A DNA stretch of 64,000 nucleotides from Thermoanaerobaculia bacterium (lineage in GTDB: Bacteria; Acidobacteriota; Thermoanaerobaculia; Multivoradales; JAIOJS01), in NCBI GenBank assembly GCA_030429235.1, contig JAUIDB010000003.1, positions 124,001 to 188,000 of the forward strand, written 5' to 3'. Under the pieces are notes generated by a model. It searched no databases and was not told the DNA's origin. It was given only the letters and a program-made list of their open reading frames with translations. Positions 55,366-63,999 of the stretch are shown here, one piece after another. How positions within the stretch are numbered: position 1 is the stretch's first letter; every line of letters begins with the position of its first letter. The position numbers and the translations under genes are program-made.

Positions 55366-55402
55366 CAGCTATTCAATTGACTCCTAATTTAGAATCTGCT
55401 AT
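55354..55402. promoter_or_regulatory. Twin 19-bp direct repeats, probable ArsR operators
   Basis: Two copies of CTAATTTAG-N5-GCTAT lie at 55354-55372 and 55384-55402, exactly 30 bp apart, in an AT-rich island of a GC-rich region. The 5-nt centres differ (CAACA and AATCT) while the outer 14 positions are identical, the usual pattern for a protein-binding site. One copy covers the -35 of the RND operon; the other covers the spacer and -10 of arsR. This suggests one repressor controlling both directions. Confidence 0.65.
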
Positions 55403-55405
55403 ATT
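55377..55405 (+). promoter_or_regulatory. Promoter of the ArsR-family regulator gene
   Basis: TTGACT (55377-55382) and TATATT (55400-55405) are separated by 17 nt, close to the sigma-70 consensus and unusual for this GC-rich genome. Transcription would start near 55412, about 38 nt before the ATG at 55450. The second operator repeat covers the spacer and the first bases of the -10, so autorepression is expected. Confidence 0.75.
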
Positions 55406-55449
55406 TGTCGCCTAGGGAACCCCAGGGAGGCCCACTCCCCAACCGACCC

Positions 55450-55788
55450 ATGGCAGAATACGACCGACCACACGCCGATCAGCCCTCGCCCCCGCTGACC
55501 GAGATGCGGCGTCATGCGGCGAGCGCGGCCGGACTGATGAAGACCCTCGGCAACGAGAGTCGACTGTTGATCCTTTGTGCCCTCGCGGAAGGGGAACGCT
55601 CGGTGGGCGAACTCAACGAGGTCGTGCCGCTAAGCCAGTCGGCCCTCTCGCAGCAGCTGGCCCGGCTCCGACGGGACAAACTCGTCACGACCCGCCGAGA
55701 GTCACAGAGTATCTACTACTCGCTCGCCCCCGGCCCGGTCGACGAGGTGCTCCAACTTCTCCACTCGATCTACTGCGCGCCGGGCTAG
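55450..55788 (+). CDS. ArsR-family regulator, SqrR/BigR/YgaV-like persulfide sensor
   Basis: 112 residues from the ATG at 55450; a TTG at 55405 overlaps the -10 and is rejected. The winged-helix core includes LGNESRLLILCALAEGERS, the recognition helix SQSALSQQLARLRR (about 62-75) and the wing TTRRESQSIYYSL. Only two Cys occur, C43 and C109. In SqrR (C41/C107) and BigR (C42/C108) the same two positions, also 66 residues apart, form a tetrasulfide link on reaction with persulfides and release DNA. The arsenic (alpha3 CxC) and SmtB zinc ligands are absent. It probably represses itself and the divergent RND operon. Confidence 0.88.
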   Translation: MAEYDRPHADQPSPPLTEMRRHAASAAGLMKTLGNESRLLILCALAEGERSVGELNEVVPLSQSALSQQLARLRRDKLVTTRRESQSIYYSLAPGPVDEVLQLLHSIYCAPG

Positions 55789-55834
55789 CGCCACCGACTC
55801 GTCACCTTTGCTCGGTCCCGTCTCGAACCGAAGG

Positions 55835-56323
55835 CTAGAGCTGTCCTCCCAACAACCTCTCGTAGATCTGCTCGACCCTCTGTTGCACCTCGTCATCGGT
55901 TAGGCGGCGGCGCCGTTCAGGGTCTTCGAGTTCACGCACCTGACGATCCAAGTCGTCGTCGAGTTCGCGCCCCACCACCAACAGGGGGTGGTCCTCGAGG
56001 GCGAGGAGGGTCTCGAGACTTGGTTCGTGCACGAAGTCGGAAACCGGGTCCGAACCCGCGAACTCACCACTCGCACCGAGCCAGGGCAGCTGCAGGGCGG
56101 CCACCGCTTGGTTGTGGACCGTAAAGAAGGAGAAGCCGACCACCCCGACCAGGATTCCAGCGATCGCCAGCTGGAGTGGAGACTGGCCTAGGCCAGCCGC
56201 GGCGGGAGCAGGCGTGGGAGCGGGCTCCGCCTCGCGGAGACAGCGGGCACACCCGCTGGTGGCGGCTGCGTTGAAACGCAACCCATGGGTCGCGCAGGTC
56301 TCGATTCTCACCGGTTCACTCAT
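55835..56323 (-). CDS. Membrane-anchored protein with a short Cys-rich finger
   Basis: 162 residues from the ATG at 56323, overlapping the upstream gene stop (ATGA). The N-terminus has ETCATHGLRFNAAATSGCAR with a further Cys (CxxH and CxxC, a possible zinc ribbon). It is followed by an Ala/Pro linker, one TM helix (AIAGILVGVVGFSFFTVH, about 52-70) and an acidic, helical tail (DDDLDRQVRELEDPERRR). No enzyme motif is seen. It is third in a small operon with the larger zinc-finger membrane protein. Confidence 0.7.
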   Translation of the reverse strand: MSEPVRIETCATHGLRFNAAATSGCARCLREAEPAPTPAPAAAGLGQSPLQLAIAGILVGVVGFSFFTVHNQAVAALQLPWLGASGEFAGSDPVSDFVHEPSLETLLALEDHPLLVVGRELDDDLDRQVRELEDPERRRRLTDDEVQQRVEQIYERLLGGQL

Positions 56324-57231
56324 GGCTCGTAGATCGCCTCCAGCTGGTCGGCGTATCGGCGAAAGAGAAGACCCGCGAGATGCGGCTCCAAGAAGAGCCA
56401 GTAGAGGCTCACGATCAGAACCGCGAACACCCCGAGAATCGGAAAGGCCAGCACCAGAAACACCTGAACCAGGAAGACCGCCGCGATCATCGAGAACACG
56501 ACGTTCGCGATCAACAGGCCGTCGCCGCCGGTGGCCAAGAAGCCTCGAAGGTGACGATCGGACCGCAGCACCTGGTGCTTCCAGTGCACCGCTGCGGCTC
56601 CAAAGCCCATGATCGCCAGTACACTCCCGAGCCAGAGGCAGAGGGCAGCCCCAATCCAGAAGACGAGCGAGGGTTCGTTGGTCCGGAGGCCGGCGCGGCC
56701 GAACAGGGTTAGATACAGGACCAGTGGGAGCCACTGCAGCAGACCTACGAAGACCCAGGTGAAGAACTCGACAAAGCGCTCCCCGAGGCTGAAGTACTCC
56801 GGCCAATCAGGGAGTTCGTCGTCACCGTCGGCCGTCGTCTTGACGATCCGAAACTGCAAACCGGCCACCAGGGTCAGCCAGCCTACCCAAACCACGATCC
56901 CGACGCACGCGAGCCCATAGTTCTTCAGAAACTCGACGAAAAGCAGGGACACGAAAGCGGCCAGAAACATGAACAGGCCCATTCCGCGGAACGGGTAGAA
57001 CCAGGCATCTCGCACCCGGTACTTCGCCCCTTCGGCCCGCCGTCGGTGCAGTTCCTCCTGCTGCACGCTCGCCGCCGCACCCGCCACGAGAGGCAACGCT
57101 CGCTCACCACAATGCCCGCACAGCAGCAGAACCCGCGACCGCTCGAGGCAGTCCTCACAGAGAAACCGCTGGCAGCCATCGCATTGATGAGTCGCTTCCC
57201 GATCACCGTGAGCAGCGCAAGAGTCGGACAC
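56320..57231 (-). CDS. Multi-pass membrane protein with N-terminal B-box-like zinc finger
   Basis: A 303-residue protein. The first 45 residues carry CAAHGDREATHQCDGCQRFL and then CEDCLE and LCGHCGE, the Cys/His order of a B-box-type zinc finger. About six TM helices follow from residue 85 (FMFLAAFVSLLFVEF, ACVGIVVWVGWLTLVAGL), with an amphipathic loop (PDWPEYFSLGERFVEFFTW) that recalls DUF4013-type proteins. The cytoplasmic finger may bind a partner. The function is unknown. Confidence 0.75.
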   Translation of the reverse strand: MSDSCAAHGDREATHQCDGCQRFLCEDCLERSRVLLLCGHCGERALPLVAGAAASVQQEELHRRRAEGAKYRVRDAWFYPFRGMGLFMFLAAFVSLLFVEFLKNYGLACVGIVVWVGWLTLVAGLQFRIVKTTADGDDELPDWPEYFSLGERFVEFFTWVFVGLLQWLPLVLYLTLFGRAGLRTNEPSLVFWIGAALCLWLGSVLAIMGFGAAAVHWKHQVLRSDRHLRGFLATGGDGLLIANVVFSMIAAVFLVQVFLVLAFPILGVFAVLIVSLYWLFLEPHLAGLLFRRYADQLEAIYEP

Positions 57232-57255
57232 CGTGAACCCGAACCGACTGCCCGG

Positions 57256-57624
57256 CTACTTCTTGATCGGCCGCTTGGAGTAGACCTCCTCGGGGGCCAG
57301 GAACTTGCCATTGGCCACCACGATGTCGTCGTCGTCACCGAGCTTCCCGTTGGGGCCGGCGGAACAGAGGTCGTACTTGTCACTCCGCCACTTCCGGTAC
57401 AGGAGCTCGTTGCCCCATGAATCTCGCGGTTCGAGCTCGACGCGAAGCAGAGGGTCGATGTCGGAGAGCCGATCAGGGAACTCATAGTTCCCCACCGCAT
57501 CGGTCGCGATATGGAGTTTCAGGGCTTCCGCCCACCGCGTCATCGTGTGCCGCGTCGCGGTGTCGGCACCCCCACACGCCACTACGAGACTGGTCAACAG
57601 CATAGCCACCAGGAATCGCTTCAA
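57256..57624 (-). CDS. Lipoprotein with GspG C-terminal-like domain
   Basis: About 122 residues from a TTG at 57624 with GGGAGG 8 nt upstream; longer starts lack a ribosome-binding site. It has a lipobox (LLTSLVVACGG) and a domain with RDSWGNELLYRKW and DLCSAGPNGKLGDDDDIVVA. This is the pattern of the C-terminal half of type II secretion major pseudopilin GspG (D-WGNPYLY and SYGADGK-GG-DADI), including its calcium-site acidic run. Here it is a lipoprotein without a pilin helix, so it is not a pilus subunit. It is first of a three-gene set. Confidence 0.7.
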   Translation of the reverse strand: MKRFLVAMLLTSLVVACGGADTATRHTMTRWAEALKLHIATDAVGNYEFPDRLSDIDPLLRVELEPRDSWGNELLYRKWRSDKYDLCSAGPNGKLGDDDDIVVANGKFLAPEEVYSKRPIKK

Positions 57625-57781
57625 GGTCTGTACCTCCCTGCCTTCAGTTGTCTTGGTTGGTCTAAGTCTATTCCGACGGCCGATCGATGGGAATCGGCCT
57701 CGATGGGCCGATTGAGCAGTCACCTTCTGATCGCCTCGGGACCGGTGCGCCGATCCGCCGACCGTAAGCTAGGCTCGGATC

Positions 57782-60328
57782 ATGGTGCTGGTCCCTAGGG
57801 AGTCGCAACGACGCTACGAGCCGTGCCGCAGGCTCGGGTCGGTCCTGATCCTTCTGCTGGCCCTGGTCCCCGCCACGCTCGCCGCACGCGCGAAGCAGGA
57901 AGGGACCGTCGTCTCGACGGTGCCGGTACCGCTCCACTACCAGCTTCGGTGGCTCGACGAAGTGGCACCGTTCCTCACCACCGCGGAACGAACCACGTAC
58001 CTGGCGCTCGAGACCGCCGAAGCGAGGACCCTGTTTCAGCGGGAGTTCTGGCGCGCGCGGGATCCCACCCGCCGAACTCCGCTCAACGAATCGAAGGAAC
58101 GGTATCTTCACCATCTGGTCGCGATGCGCAAGGAGGGCCTCGACCCGGCATCCGACCGAGCTCGGGTCCGATTGCTGCTCGGCCCGCCAGACTTCGGCTA
58201 TCAGCACGGCGACTGCAGGCACCCGCGGGAAGATCCGTTCCCGGCCGACTGCTTCCGGGGACCCACCTTCGAAGTCGTCAGCTACGAGCCGACCGCGGAC
58301 CGCGAGGGAGTCGTCGCGGTCCTGGCGGCCGACCAGAGAGCTTGTCGCCTGGCCCCGGAACGAAAGCCGGTACGAATCCGACTGAGACCACGAGCCCGCT
58401 GCGCCACGGAGGGCACGCCCCAGCGAGTGCAGCAAGAGGTGCAGCAGGCTCTGGGGAACCGGACGGCTTGGCCAAAGCTCGCCGAACTCGGCCTGTCCGC
58501 CCCTGCCCGACAGGACTGGCTCGGCCAGTTCCCAGCCACGATCTCTAGGCACTCAGCGGTCATCCCGCAACTCGAAGTGCGATCGATCGCGGCGACCGGG
58601 GAAGGCAGGGGACGCCGGCAAGGTGACCCCGCTCTTCTCGAACTGAACGCGGCGCTGGTCGTCCCGCTGCGCGAGGAGTGGTGGCGTCACGGGAGCCCCT
58701 GGCGCAACCTGTTCGTGCGCGGCGACCTCCTCGTCAACCATCGACTCGTCGGAGGCTGGGAGACCCGTCGCACCCTCTTCTGGAGGCCCGAGGAGTCGTT
58801 GCAACTCCCGATCCGACTGCGACTGGTCGAAGGCGTCGCCCAGACCATCGTGATCCACGTCGAGGACGAGGCGGGTGAGCTCTACGAAACCGCGGCGTTC
58901 GTGATCCGGCCCTTCGGCGAACACTCCCCTCCGCCCGCGGCCTCAGTACCGCCGGCCACTCCCGCCGAGGTGGTCCCACCTCGGTTCGAAATCGAACCCC
59001 TACCCGGACTGCGCCTGGGAAACACCGAGGTCAACGTCGTGACGACCGGTTTATCGGTTGCCAGTGTCCAATACCTGCTCGACGGGGCGCTGGCAGGCCA
59101 AAGTGCAACACCGCCGTTCTCCCTCGACATCGACCTCGGACCCGTGCCGCTCGAACGGGCACTGCAAGCGCTCGGGTACGACGAAGCCGGCAACGTCATC
59201 GCCCGCGACGAGTGGACCCTCAACCCGGGAGCCAACCGCTTCCGGGTGCGGCTGGTCGATCTCTCGGACCAGGAAGCCGAGCAGTTCGCCCTGAGAGCGC
59301 GCGCGGAGGTACCGGTTGGAAGCACCCTCCAACGGCTGGAGCTCTTCGAGGGCGACGAGCTCGTCGCGATTCAACCGGCGCCGCGCCTGGAGTACCGACG
59401 TCCGGAATCGGAGGCGGAGGTTGCGGGCCGTGGCGTCGCGATCTTCCGCGTGGTGGCGCACCTAGCAGACGGACGATCTACCTCCGACACCAAACTGCTC
59501 TCTCGCAGCCCGATCGACGAGGTCGACACCGATCTGGTGGAGGTCTTCGCATCGGTCCGCACCGCGGAGGGAACTCCCCTCACCGACCTCCAGCCGCACG
59601 AGGCCACGGTACTCGAAGAGGGTCGGGAGCACTCACTGACCCACTTCGAGCGCGTCGAGAACCTGCCCCTCAACCTGGTGCTGTTGCTCGACGTCTCAGC
59701 CACCATGAAGGAGGAGATCGAAACCGTTCGAGAGAGCGCCGCGGCGTTCATGGAGAGTACCGTCCGCGAAGAAGACCGCGCCGCGTTGATCGCGTTCTCG
59801 GGAATCGGCTACGTCGCTGCGCCGTTCACCAACGACGTCCAAACCCTACGCGAAGCGAGTCATGCCCTCACGGCCTGGGGCAGCACGGCCCTCTGGGACA
59901 GCATCCAGGTGAGCCTCTACTACCTGTTGGGCCTCGAAGGGAAGAGTGCGCTCGTCCTGCTGAGCGATGGCGTCGACCAAGCGAGCAACATCGACTTCCG
60001 GGCTGCCCTCGAGTTCGCCGAGCGAACGGGGATCGCCGTCTACACCATCGGTCTCGGCCTACCCGTCGGCGAGGACACGGGTGTAGGCGGAGAAGCCCGC
60101 CGCCGCTTGCGCCGCCTGGCGGAACAGACCGGGGGCCGCTACTACCCCCTGGTCACGACCGAGGAGCTGCCCTCGATCTACCGCCAGATCGAGTTGGACC
60201 TCCGCTCGCAGTACCTGCTCGTGTACGAGAGCTCCGGCGCCCCGGACCCCGAGAGCTATCGGACCATTCAGGTGCGGCTGACTCGCTCCGGAGCCCAGGT
60301 GGAAGCGAAACCCGGCTACTACCCCTGA
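57782..60328 (+). CDS. Exported GWxTD and von Willebrand A domain protein
   Basis: An 848-residue protein with a signal segment (VLILLLALVPATLAARA). Residues about 45-170 form a GWxTD-type domain (YLALETAEARTLFQREFWRA, then DRARVRLLLGPPDFGY). The middle part is beta-rich (about 270-560). The VWFA-related domain is at about 590-848: LNLVLLLDVSATMKEEIE (MIDAS DxSxT, about 639), ALIAFSGIGYVAAPF, GKSALVLLSDGVDQAS, and VEAKPGYYP at the end. This fusion is characteristic of Acidobacteriota-like genomes. It is probably periplasmic and involved in protein or surface interactions. Confidence 0.85.
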   Translation: MVLVPRESQRRYEPCRRLGSVLILLLALVPATLAARAKQEGTVVSTVPVPLHYQLRWLDEVAPFLTTAERTTYLALETAEARTLFQREFWRARDPTRRTPLNESKERYLHHLVAMRKEGLDPASDRARVRLLLGPPDFGYQHGDCRHPREDPFPADCFRGPTFEVVSYEPTADREGVVAVLAADQRACRLAPERKPVRIRLRPRARCATEGTPQRVQQEVQQALGNRTAWPKLAELGLSAPARQDWLGQFPATISRHSAVIPQLEVRSIAATGEGRGRRQGDPALLELNAALVVPLREEWWRHGSPWRNLFVRGDLLVNHRLVGGWETRRTLFWRPEESLQLPIRLRLVEGVAQTIVIHVEDEAGELYETAAFVIRPFGEHSPPPAASVPPATPAEVVPPRFEIEPLPGLRLGNTEVNVVTTGLSVASVQYLLDGALAGQSATPPFSLDIDLGPVPLERALQALGYDEAGNVIARDEWTLNPGANRFRVRLVDLSDQEAEQFALRARAEVPVGSTLQRLELFEGDELVAIQPAPRLEYRRPESEAEVAGRGVAIFRVVAHLADGRSTSDTKLLSRSPIDEVDTDLVEVFASVRTAEGTPLTDLQPHEATVLEEGREHSLTHFERVENLPLNLVLLLDVSATMKEEIETVRESAAAFMESTVREEDRAALIAFSGIGYVAAPFTNDVQTLREASHALTAWGSTALWDSIQVSLYYLLGLEGKSALVLLSDGVDQASNIDFRAALEFAERTGIAVYTIGLGLPVGEDTGVGGEARRRLRRLAEQTGGRYYPLVTTEELPSIYRQIELDLRSQYLLVYESSGAPDPESYRTIQVRLTRSGAQVEAKPGYYP

Positions 60329-60478
60329 GGTGCCTCCGAGAGCCTTCCGACGAATCCTCGCCAGACGGCGCGACGAGTTCCACCCGCCGACCATCGATTC
60401 GACCAGGCGCCGACCGTCACCGGTACCAAGGCACCAACCGGAAGGATCCCTTCCTGTCGACCCGAGAGGCTTGCCGAA

Positions 60479-61249
60479 CTAAGCCGGTTCTACGCGTCCA
60501 CCGAGACTCTCGACCACGTTGCCGTCCTGGTCCAACAGCTCGATGCGGGCGTCGTCCTGCTCGTCGACGATCAGTCGGATGCGCGGTCGAGAGCCGGAGT
60601 CCTTGATCTCCAGCATCGCTCTGCGGTCCTCCGCTCCTTCGCTACCGAGGAAGATCCGATGCGCCAGGTAGCCCTTCTCCCCCAGCATGGGCAGGTACTC
60701 GTAGAAGTAGATCCGATCCGCCTCCTCGTCATCGACCGCTGCATCCATCCGCGCTAGGACCGCCGCCACATCCGGGTCCGAGTCCGCATCGCCGGCGAAC
60801 TTCTCGGTCGAGTAGTCGGTGATCTCTAGGACCGACCGCACGTAACCGCCACTTCTCCAATGGCGAAGCGCGATGGCTTGCCCCGTCTGTTTGATCTGGT
60901 CCATCGACAGCTGGACCCCACCGTCGTAGGTCCCCTCCACGGTCCTCGCCGGGTAGATCAAGCCCCCGATCTCATCCCCGAGGTTGTTGTAGAAGATGAT
61001 TCCGGGAACTCCCGTCCGCGGACCACTCTCCTGCCCGTCGATCCTCGACCCCGGCAGCTTCATCGAGTTCGCCAACACCAGCGCCCGGTTGCCGTTGTCC
61101 TCGACGATGTTGATCCGTTTGACGTTGAGTTCTTCGACCACCTCCGCTTCCGGGTTGACCCCAATCCCCAGTTGGGGCGCCAGCGCAGCCCCTACCAAGC
61201 CGCCCATCACTCCCACCAAACCCACTCCCACTACGTAGCCAACTCTCAT
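60479..61249 (-). CDS. Anchored or exported protein of unknown function
   Basis: 256 residues from the ATG at 61249 with GAGGAG upstream. The N-terminus (VGYVVGVGLVGVMGGLVGAA) is a signal anchor. The rest is mixed alpha/beta with repeated strand-like motifs (VKRINIVEDNGNRALVLANS, YNNLGDEIGGLIYPA, RIRLIVDEQDDARIELLDQD) that look like beta-solenoid or quinoprotein-type strands. There is no Cys and no recognised catalytic motif. The family was not identified. The gap of 150 nt to the upstream VWA gene holds nothing seen. Confidence 0.75.
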   Translation of the reverse strand: MRVGYVVGVGLVGVMGGLVGAALAPQLGIGVNPEAEVVEELNVKRINIVEDNGNRALVLANSMKLPGSRIDGQESGPRTGVPGIIFYNNLGDEIGGLIYPARTVEGTYDGGVQLSMDQIKQTGQAIALRHWRSGGYVRSVLEITDYSTEKFAGDADSDPDVAAVLARMDAAVDDEEADRIYFYEYLPMLGEKGYLAHRIFLGSEGAEDRRAMLEIKDSGSRPRIRLIVDEQDDARIELLDQDGNVVESLGGRVEPA

Positions 61250-61942
61250 GCTCTCTCCTCCTCTGGCCCGCGCAGTCGTCGCGGTGCTGTCGATGTGTGT
61301 CCCTCGATCCAGGTCGAACCCCCGTGGACCGAGCCTCGAAGAGCAGTCAGGTCCCTCGAGGCTGCGCGCAATCGTAGCAACTCTGTCCCAGAACGGAGCG
61401 CAGAACAGGAGAACCGCCCGAGGCATGGTCTGATCTCGACGATCCCTAGGAGGGGAGATTCCCGACCCAAACTACTGAACGCGGACCCGCACTCAATGGG
61501 CCCACTCCCCGAAGGGTGCCACCGACAAGATCGACGGCTCTCGCCAGGCTCGCTGGCGCAAAGCTCTCTCAACACTATGAGGACTCGCTGACACTGATGA
61601 CGAGAGGGAGTGGGGTCACCTCAGCCGGGAAACCGCGTTCAGCGCCCGCCACCTAGCTGAACGACGAAACTCAGGTGCTCAGCTTAGGAGAGCTCTCGTG
61701 TCGCTCCGCGTGCGCCTCCCGCGCGAGTTGCGTGATTGCGAGTCCAGGACGCAGCACCGTTCTCAACGTTGCCGAACACACCTTGCGAGACCAACTCGGT
61801 TGGTGGTCGTCCAAAGCTGGTCCCAGTCTAGCTCCGGGAGTCCAGGGGTAGCAGCAAGGGACGACAAGTGCCAGAGAGGAACGACTCTTGACTACGGCAT
61901 CTGGAGATCCCAAGCGGCTGTATCTGGCGATCTGATGGCACG
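61250..61942. other. Gene-poor stretch, 693 nt
   Basis: It lies between the start of the anchored unknown (60479-61249) and the end of the VWFA-related gene. It must hold the promoter of the former, but no clear -35/-10 pair was recognised. The longest open frame (minus strand, 61671-61913, 80 codons) has no Shine-Dalgarno and an unlikely composition (SSLALVVPCCYPWTPGARLG). No T-run terminator, tRNA or transposase remnant could be supported. By eye the base composition is less GC-rich than the main part of the window. Confidence 0.5.
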
Positions 61943-63643
61943 TTAGTAACTCGAAGACCTGTTCGCGCGTTCGCAGCAGGGAGAGCTCTCACTACCGCCT
62001 CCCCTCGTTTCCGCTTCGCCAGAGAGTTGATCGGGTCTCATGAAGAGAGGGTCGACACGCGCGAAATCCATCCCAACGTTGCCGTCCACGAGATCGAGTA
62101 CAGCCATTGCGATTGTGTAGTCGTCTGGTGGAAGTGTCGTCAAGAAACTCTGGACTTGGGCTTCACCAGCACTATCGCTCCCGACCGCAAGCACCCGTTC
62201 CTCGCTAGCCAGATCCAGCAGAACCCCGCTCGCGTTGTACACCGCAAAGAAGAACTCTACTCTTCCGGTTCTCTCTCCGTCGTCCGAGATCAAGCCCAAT
62301 CGCTCTGTCGGCACCGAAAGGGTCGACTCCAGGGCAAGCGAATTCCGCTCTGACCAAGACGCCTCGACTACCAGACTCACCGGCAGCTGGGTCGCGACCT
62401 TCGGAATGTTGGCCGTGGTTCGAAGCTGCTCGATCAGGCGATCCCTCGGTGTGACGTGGAGAATTCGCTTCGGATGGCGAACGCGGAACCGCCCCTTCCG
62501 TTTAACTCTCACCGCAATGCTGTGTTCCCGTCCGTCCGGGGCTCGAGCCACTTGATACCAGATCCGATAGTGGTTCTCCGTTGCATTCACGGCGAGCTCA
62601 ATACTTCTAGCAAGATCGTTGAGTGCCACATGCCACCCCCCCGTTTCTACCGCTAGAGAGTTCGCTACTGTCCGGTGCGTCGAGACCGCCAGACCAGGAT
62701 GCAGAGATGGGTTCCTCAACCCGGCAGCGTCGGAGGAATAGATGACGAAACCAGCGGTCGCCGCCTTCTGAGCGACGCTCTCCACGAGTTCGTGAATCTC
62801 CCTGCTATTGTCCCGCGCTCCCCCAGAGCCCGATGCCTCCGAAGACCCTTGCTGGTAGTTCAAGAGAAGGGTCTTGCTGCCTTCGAGGCTAGACCATCCA
62901 CTGAAGACCGCTTCGAGCGATTCAAAGAGACGTTGGGCTCGAATCCGATTGTCTCTATCCCTGGCGACAGCGGTGAGGTTGTCCAGGGTCGCTGAACCCC
63001 TTTCCCTCGCCGTGGGGTGAGTGGCCGCTCCGCTCGTCCCGGTCCCTCCCAGAATCGACCCGCCGCCCCAAGCTGTGACTGGTGTCCCAAGTCGCAACCC
63101 ATAGAGGGAATCGAGTGCGCCGGAGACCTTCCAGCGGTTGTTCGAGAAGGGAAGTAGAACGCGGGCCCCTGGGCCAAGCACGACCACAGACCAGTACGTG
63201 TTTGGGTCGGCTACCCCCTCCACAAACTCCTTGGAGCGTGACGCTACCTGGTAGAGACGAGCAGGCTCTAGACTCCCGAAGTCGAACCCGAGAACGAAGT
63301 AGCGAGGCAACGAGCCCTCACCGCTTGTAGTGCCCAATCGACTATCGAAGAGCCCCTCTTCCCCGGCTGGCTCGATCGAGCCAGCCACGACCCTCTCAAA
63401 GTGAGTTACTGGAACTGGTTCGCCGTCCTCGAAGACCTCAAAGTCGCCTACTCCAAGATCCATGACACCCTGGCCTAGTGGCCACTGCTGCACGGTCACA
63501 ACGATCGGAACGAGGTCTACGTGCAGTTCGTCACTAAACGTCGTCTCTTGGGCCAGACAAGGCAAGGCCGCCGCTGCCAAACAAGAAGCGATCCACAAGA
63601 TTGTCGACGATCGAGCCAGATCTGCCTCCAAGAAACCGAGCAC
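61943..63643 (-). CDS. Exported VWFA-related protein
   Basis: About 566 residues from the GTG at 63643, which places a signal peptide at the start (SSTILWIASCLAAAALPCLAQ). The frame is open to 63913, but the extra part runs into repeat DNA. Residues about 35-60 (HVDLVPIVVTVQQWPLGQ, LGVGDFEVFEDGEPVPVTHF) match the start of VWFA-related proteins of Acidobacteriota. The A domain is degenerate: YFVLGFDFGSLEP has no clear MIDAS DxSxS. The C-terminal half is beta-rich. Codon use is looser and less GC-biased than in the rest of the window. The start is uncertain. Confidence 0.7.
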   Translation of the reverse strand: MLGFLEADLARSSTILWIASCLAAAALPCLAQETTFSDELHVDLVPIVVTVQQWPLGQGVMDLGVGDFEVFEDGEPVPVTHFERVVAGSIEPAGEEGLFDSRLGTTSGEGSLPRYFVLGFDFGSLEPARLYQVASRSKEFVEGVADPNTYWSVVVLGPGARVLLPFSNNRWKVSGALDSLYGLRLGTPVTAWGGGSILGGTGTSGAATHPTARERGSATLDNLTAVARDRDNRIRAQRLFESLEAVFSGWSSLEGSKTLLLNYQQGSSEASGSGGARDNSREIHELVESVAQKAATAGFVIYSSDAAGLRNPSLHPGLAVSTHRTVANSLAVETGGWHVALNDLARSIELAVNATENHYRIWYQVARAPDGREHSIAVRVKRKGRFRVRHPKRILHVTPRDRLIEQLRTTANIPKVATQLPVSLVVEASWSERNSLALESTLSVPTERLGLISDDGERTGRVEFFFAVYNASGVLLDLASEERVLAVGSDSAGEAQVQSFLTTLPPDDYTIAMAVLDLVDGNVGMDFARVDPLFMRPDQLSGEAETRGGGSESSPCCERANRSSSY

Positions 63644-63878
63644 CTTGTTCGAGGCTCTCAGAAGAGCGGGGCGCCACGCATCGGCTTGTTCCTCGAAGCT
63701 CGACGACGTCCGCTCCCGCGTTCTGCGGACGACCACTAGGAGTGACAGTCGTCTCTGAAAAAGTGAAGCATAGACACTAAGTATGCAAGTCAAGTCCTGC
63801 ACATGGTATCTGATTGCGCGACGCCGAGAGCAAACAGGACTCGTGCAAGACGCCAGCGCAGGTAGCGCTACGATGCGC

Positions 63879-63999
63879 CCGGCGCGACCTCCGAATCCCT
63901 TCCGATTCTCCATTGCACGCCAGGGCGCGACCGTGCGGAAGGGATTCGCTACGAGCGGCGGAGCGCCAGCTCCGGCGCGACCTCCGAATCCCTTCCGAT
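63879..63999. repeat. Direct and inverted repeat cluster at the right edge
   Basis: A 28-nt unit starting CCGGCGCGACCTCCGAATCC occurs identically at 63879-63906 and 63972-63999. Its core CGAATCCCTTCCG (63892-63904 and 63985-63997) also occurs inverted as CGGAAGGGATTCG at 63936-63948, so the three copies can form long hairpins. The array is cut by the window end and may continue. No coding sequence is supported in 63914-64000, and 63644-63878 holds only the possible upstream region of the VWFA-related gene. Confidence 0.8.

Noticed and set aside
61671-61913. 80-codon minus-strand open frame in the gene-poor stretch
   Set aside because: No ribosome-binding site, no recognisable family and unlikely composition; cannot be told from chance in this high-GC sequence.
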